NCBI GenBank assembly: GCA_002479215.1
Contig: DLME01000078.1
Span: 424-8,719 of the forward strand
Length of the DNA stretch: 8,296 nucleotides
Direction of reading: 5' to 3'
Source of the DNA: Syntrophaceae bacterium UBA7544
GTDB taxonomy: Bacteria > Desulfobacterota > Syntrophia > Syntrophales > Smithellaceae
The notes under the pieces are model-generated. The model was given only the letters and a program-made list of their open reading frames with translations, was not told the origin of the DNA and made no database searches. A program made the translations under genes and the position numbers. Position 1 is the first letter of the stretch. Every line of letters starts with the position of its first letter. Of this stretch, positions 6,576-8,296 are shown piece by piece.

Positions 6576-6602
6576 TGGATTCCGGCCTTCGCCGGAATGA
6601 CA
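6576..6602. repeat. Dispersed palindromic repeat, REP-like hairpin
   Basis: ATTCCGGC (6579-6586), loop CTTC, and GCCGGAAT (6591-6598) form a perfect 8-bp stem. With flanks CTGG and GACA it matches the style of intergenic 'TGGATTCC…GGAATGACA' palindromes scattered through many proteobacterial genomes, including deltaproteobacteria. It lies between the radical SAM gene and hisH and could end or stabilise the upstream transcript, though no T-run follows. Only one copy is in this window, so its repetitive nature is inferred from known elements. Confidence 0.6.
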
Positions 6603-6629
6603 AAAGTGGTGTTAATGAACTTTTACTCG

Positions 6630-6665
6630 AGCATTAAAATTAGCTGTAAATTTAGCATAAAAATT
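6630..6665 (+). repeat. Three tandem 12-bp repeats upstream of hisH
   Basis: Three head-to-tail units occur with no gap: AGCATTAAAATT (6630), AGCTGTAAATTT (6642) and AGCATAAAAATT (6654). Units 1 and 3 differ at one base, and unit 2 is more diverged (9 of 12 against unit 1). A looser AGCTAATTT follows at 6680. The array ends 35 bp before the hisH start and may be a protein-binding array, a bent AT-rich promoter element, or chance in AT-rich DNA. Confidence 0.4.
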
Positions 6666-6700
6666 GTTAAACCCTCTTCAGCTAATTTGGTAATAAAATT

Positions 6701-7330
6701 ATGATTGCGATAATAGACTACAAAGCAGGAAACCTAACCAGTGTGGCGCGCGCGTTGCAAAACATCGGCGAAACTTACATGGTGACGGACGATATAAAGA
6801 AGCTTGATAATGCCAGCCATGTAATATTCCCGGGAGTCGGCGCGGCCGGTGAAGCGATGGCATATCTGCGCCGAAAGAAATTGGATAGTTGGCTTACAGA
6901 CTGGATAAAGACAGGCAAGCCGCTTATGGGTATTTGTCTGGGCACTCAAATTATTTTCGATTACAGTGAGGAAAACGAAACCAAGTGTATCGGGCTTGTC
7001 CGGGGTTTAACAAAGCGTTTCCCCGATGATTTAAATATTGCCTGCCGTAAATTAAAAATCCCTCACATGGGCTGGAACAGTGTCACGTTGCATCGCGATC
7101 ATCCGGTATTTAGTGATATATCTAAAGATGCCGAATTTTATTTTGTGCATTCTTATTACCCTGCTCCGGCTGACAACTCACTAGTTTTAGGTGTTACCGA
7201 TTACGGAATAACCTTTTGCTCTGTTCTCGCCACGAAGAATTTGGTGGCCATGCAATTTCATCCGGAGAAAAGCGGCCGCCCCGGTTTGCAAATCTTGCGC
7301 AATTTCTGCCGCTGGAGGGGAAATGCTTAG
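6701..7330 (+). CDS. hisH: Imidazole glycerol phosphate synthase, glutaminase subunit HisH
   Basis: HisH hydrolyses glutamine and passes ammonia to HisF in histidine biosynthesis. At 209 residues it has normal length for a class I (triad) amidotransferase. The nucleophile is Cys79 in GICLGTQ, and His187 and Glu189 in FHPEKSG complete the triad. PGVGAAG (44-50) is the oxyanion-region loop and PHMGWNSV (121-128) is a family signature near the HisF interface. The ATG at 6701 matches the expected [11 protein letters not shown] start but has only a weak Shine-Dalgarno. The stop overlaps hisF by 8 bp, consistent with coupled 1:1 synthesis. No other his gene is visible, so this pair is separate from any larger his operon at least on the upstream side. 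Confidence 0.96.
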   Translation: MIAIIDYKAGNLTSVARALQNIGETYMVTDDIKKLDNASHVIFPGVGAAGEAMAYLRRKKLDSWLTDWIKTGKPLMGICLGTQIIFDYSEENETKCIGLVRGLTKRFPDDLNIACRKLKIPHMGWNSVTLHRDHPVFSDISKDAEFYFVHSYYPAPADNSLVLGVTDYGITFCSVLATKNLVAMQFHPEKSGRPGLQILRNFCRWRGNA

Positions 7331-8102
7331 CAAAAGAATCATTCCTTGCCTTGATGTGCGCGATGGAAAACTCACCAAGGGCATTAAATTCAAGGGCAAT
7401 GTAGATATTGGCGATCCTGTGGAAGCGGCACGGGAATATTACGAGCAGGGCGCCGATGAAATCGTGTTTTATGATATTACTGCCTCAGCGGACGGTCGTG
7501 ATATAATGATTGATGTAGTTCGTCGTGTGGCGCAGACGATTTTCATTCCTTTTTCCGTCGGCGGTGGTATCCGTAATCTGGAAGATATGCGCCGAGTTAT
7601 TCTGGCCGGAGCGGAAAAAGTCAGCGTTAACTCCACCGCCGTGACCGATCCGAAAATTATCACGCAAGGCGCACAGGCATTCGGCAGTCAGTGCATAGTA
7701 CTGGGTATGGATGTAAAAAAAGTGGAAATGTCCGGCAAAATTCCTTCCGGTTATGAAATTGTCATTAACGGAGGACGAAAATATATGGGTATTGATGCTC
7801 TCTGGTGGGCGAAAGAAGCGGAAAACCTCGGTGCCGGTGAAATTTGTCTAAATTCGATCGACGCCGACGGCACCCAAAACGGCTATGAATTGAATTTAAC
7901 GGCGCTTATTTCCGAAAATGTTAATATTCCGGTTATCGCATCGGGAGGAGCCGGAAAACCCGAACACCTCGCGGAAGTATTAACCGAAGGAAAAGCCGAT
8001 GCGGCTCTGATCGCTTCAATGGTGCATTACCGCACCTATACAATTGCCGGAATCAAAAAATATCTGAACGAACATCAAATTAAAACAAGACTTTATTGGT
8101 AG
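7323..8102 (+). CDS. hisF: Imidazole glycerol phosphate synthase, cyclase subunit HisF
   Basis: HisF uses ammonia from HisH to convert PRFAR into imidazole glycerol phosphate and AICAR, the branch to histidine and purine salvage. The 259-residue TIM barrel starts [12 protein letters not shown] with catalytic Asp11 and keeps Asp130 in VLGMDVKK. Phosphate-binding segments are SVGGGIRN (78-85) and IASGGAGKP in the second half-barrel. [18 protein letters not shown] and LNSIDADGT are family signatures. Compared with Thermotoga HisF, the insert before INGGRK is slightly longer, as in many proteobacteria. GGAGG four bases before ATG 7323 is a strong Shine-Dalgarno and lies inside hisH. The pair resembles the canonical enzyme; a role in a surface-sugar pathway, as for some duplicated HisH/HisF pairs, cannot be fully excluded. 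Confidence 0.97.
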   Translation: MLSKRIIPCLDVRDGKLTKGIKFKGNVDIGDPVEAAREYYEQGADEIVFYDITASADGRDIMIDVVRRVAQTIFIPFSVGGGIRNLEDMRRVILAGAEKVSVNSTAVTDPKIITQGAQAFGSQCIVLGMDVKKVEMSGKIPSGYEIVINGGRKYMGIDALWWAKEAENLGAGEICLNSIDADGTQNGYELNLTALISENVNIPVIASGGAGKPEHLAEVLTEGKADAALIASMVHYRTYTIAGIKKYLNEHQIKTRLYW

Positions 8103-8119
8103 TGTGATAATGTATATGA

Positions 8120-8148
8120 TTGACTAAATTCCTCTTGTTTTTTAGAAC
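8120..8148 (+). promoter_or_regulatory. Candidate sigma-70 promoter for pdxS
   Basis: TTGACT (8120-8125) and TAGAAC (8143-8148) are 17 bp apart, matching consensus at five and four of six bases. They lie 18 bp past the hisF stop and about 85 bp before the pdxS start, so pdxS may have its own promoter as well as read-through from hisHF. The rest of the 131-bp gap is AT-rich with no clear terminator. Confidence 0.4.
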
Positions 8149-8233
8149 TAAACGGTCAGGTAAAAAATATTTAACTATACAAAGTCGATATGAAGTATTA
8201 ATATTTAGCTGTTAAGTTAGGAGGCGATTTAAG

Positions 8234-8296
8234 GTGGATGCAAAAAGACATGAATTAAATATCCAACTGGCGCAAATGCTCAAAGGCGGCGTCATC
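8234..8296 (+). CDS. pdxS: Pyridoxal 5'-phosphate synthase subunit PdxS (partial, N-terminus only)
   Basis: Twenty-one codons are visible before the window ends. NIQLAQMLKGGVI matches the highly conserved N-terminus of PdxS (YaaD/SNZ), whose next residues are normally MDV. PdxS is a TIM-barrel enzyme that makes pyridoxal phosphate from ribose 5-phosphate, glyceraldehyde 3-phosphate and ammonia supplied by the glutaminase PdxT. The start is GTG at 8234, with a full AGGAGG at 8219-8224 nine bases upstream. A nearby ATG at 8238 is out of frame and stops quickly. pdxT would be expected after it but lies outside the window. Confidence 0.88.
   Translation, partial: MDAKRHELNIQLAQMLKGGVI

Noticed and set aside
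8205..8212. TTAGCTGT shared between the regions upstream of hisH (6640) and pdxS
   Set aside because: It is an 8-base match in AT-rich DNA without further similarity, so it is probably chance.

Overview
The window reads as chromosomal DNA of a Gram-negative bacterium of moderate G+C content. A NifA-like sigma-54 activator, the HisF sequence style and a dispersed 'GGATTCCGGC…GCCGGAATGA' hairpin repeat are what I would expect of a deltaproteobacterium (Desulfobacterota, perhaps near Syntrophales). This is an inference from sequence style, not a proven assignment. Five of the eight main genes appear to start with GTG or TTG.

Layout. (1) 1-1274, minus strand: a sigma-54-dependent activator with an N-terminal GAF domain and AAA+ motor, cut by the window edge before its DNA-binding end. 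(2) 1275-3383: a compact restriction-modification island. It holds a possible 22-codon leader ORF, a small ribbon-helix-helix (RHH) protein, and a beta-class (TSPPYW) DNA methyltransferase overlapping it by GTGA. A convergent minus-strand gene with a PD-(D/E)xK-like core is the probable restriction endonuclease. The methyltransferase and endonuclease genes overlap tail to tail by 89 bp. (3) 3548-5449, minus strand: mnmG (gidA), a tRNA-modification gene starting at TTG. (4) 5606-6538, plus strand: a YhcC/TIGR01212-type radical SAM protein, also starting at TTG. (5) 6701-8102, plus strand: hisH and hisF, overlapping by 8 bp. (6) 8234-8296, plus strand: the first 21 codons of pdxS, cut by the window edge. 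There are no RNA genes, CRISPR arrays, insertion sequences or integrases.

How the genes work together. HisH and HisF form imidazole glycerol phosphate synthase: HisH releases ammonia from glutamine and HisF uses it. PdxS, in PLP synthase, has the same design with a separate glutaminase (PdxT), which would be expected just past the window. MnmG and the radical SAM gene are divergent housekeeping genes. The RM island is the accessory part. The usual XRE-type C protein is absent and an RHH protein occupies that position. A near-perfect inverted repeat sits directly before the RHH gene, over its only candidate Shine-Dalgarno and over the stop codon of the possible leader ORF. This regulatory layout is the most interesting signal here. 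The endonuclease family and recognition site cannot be named from sequence alone.
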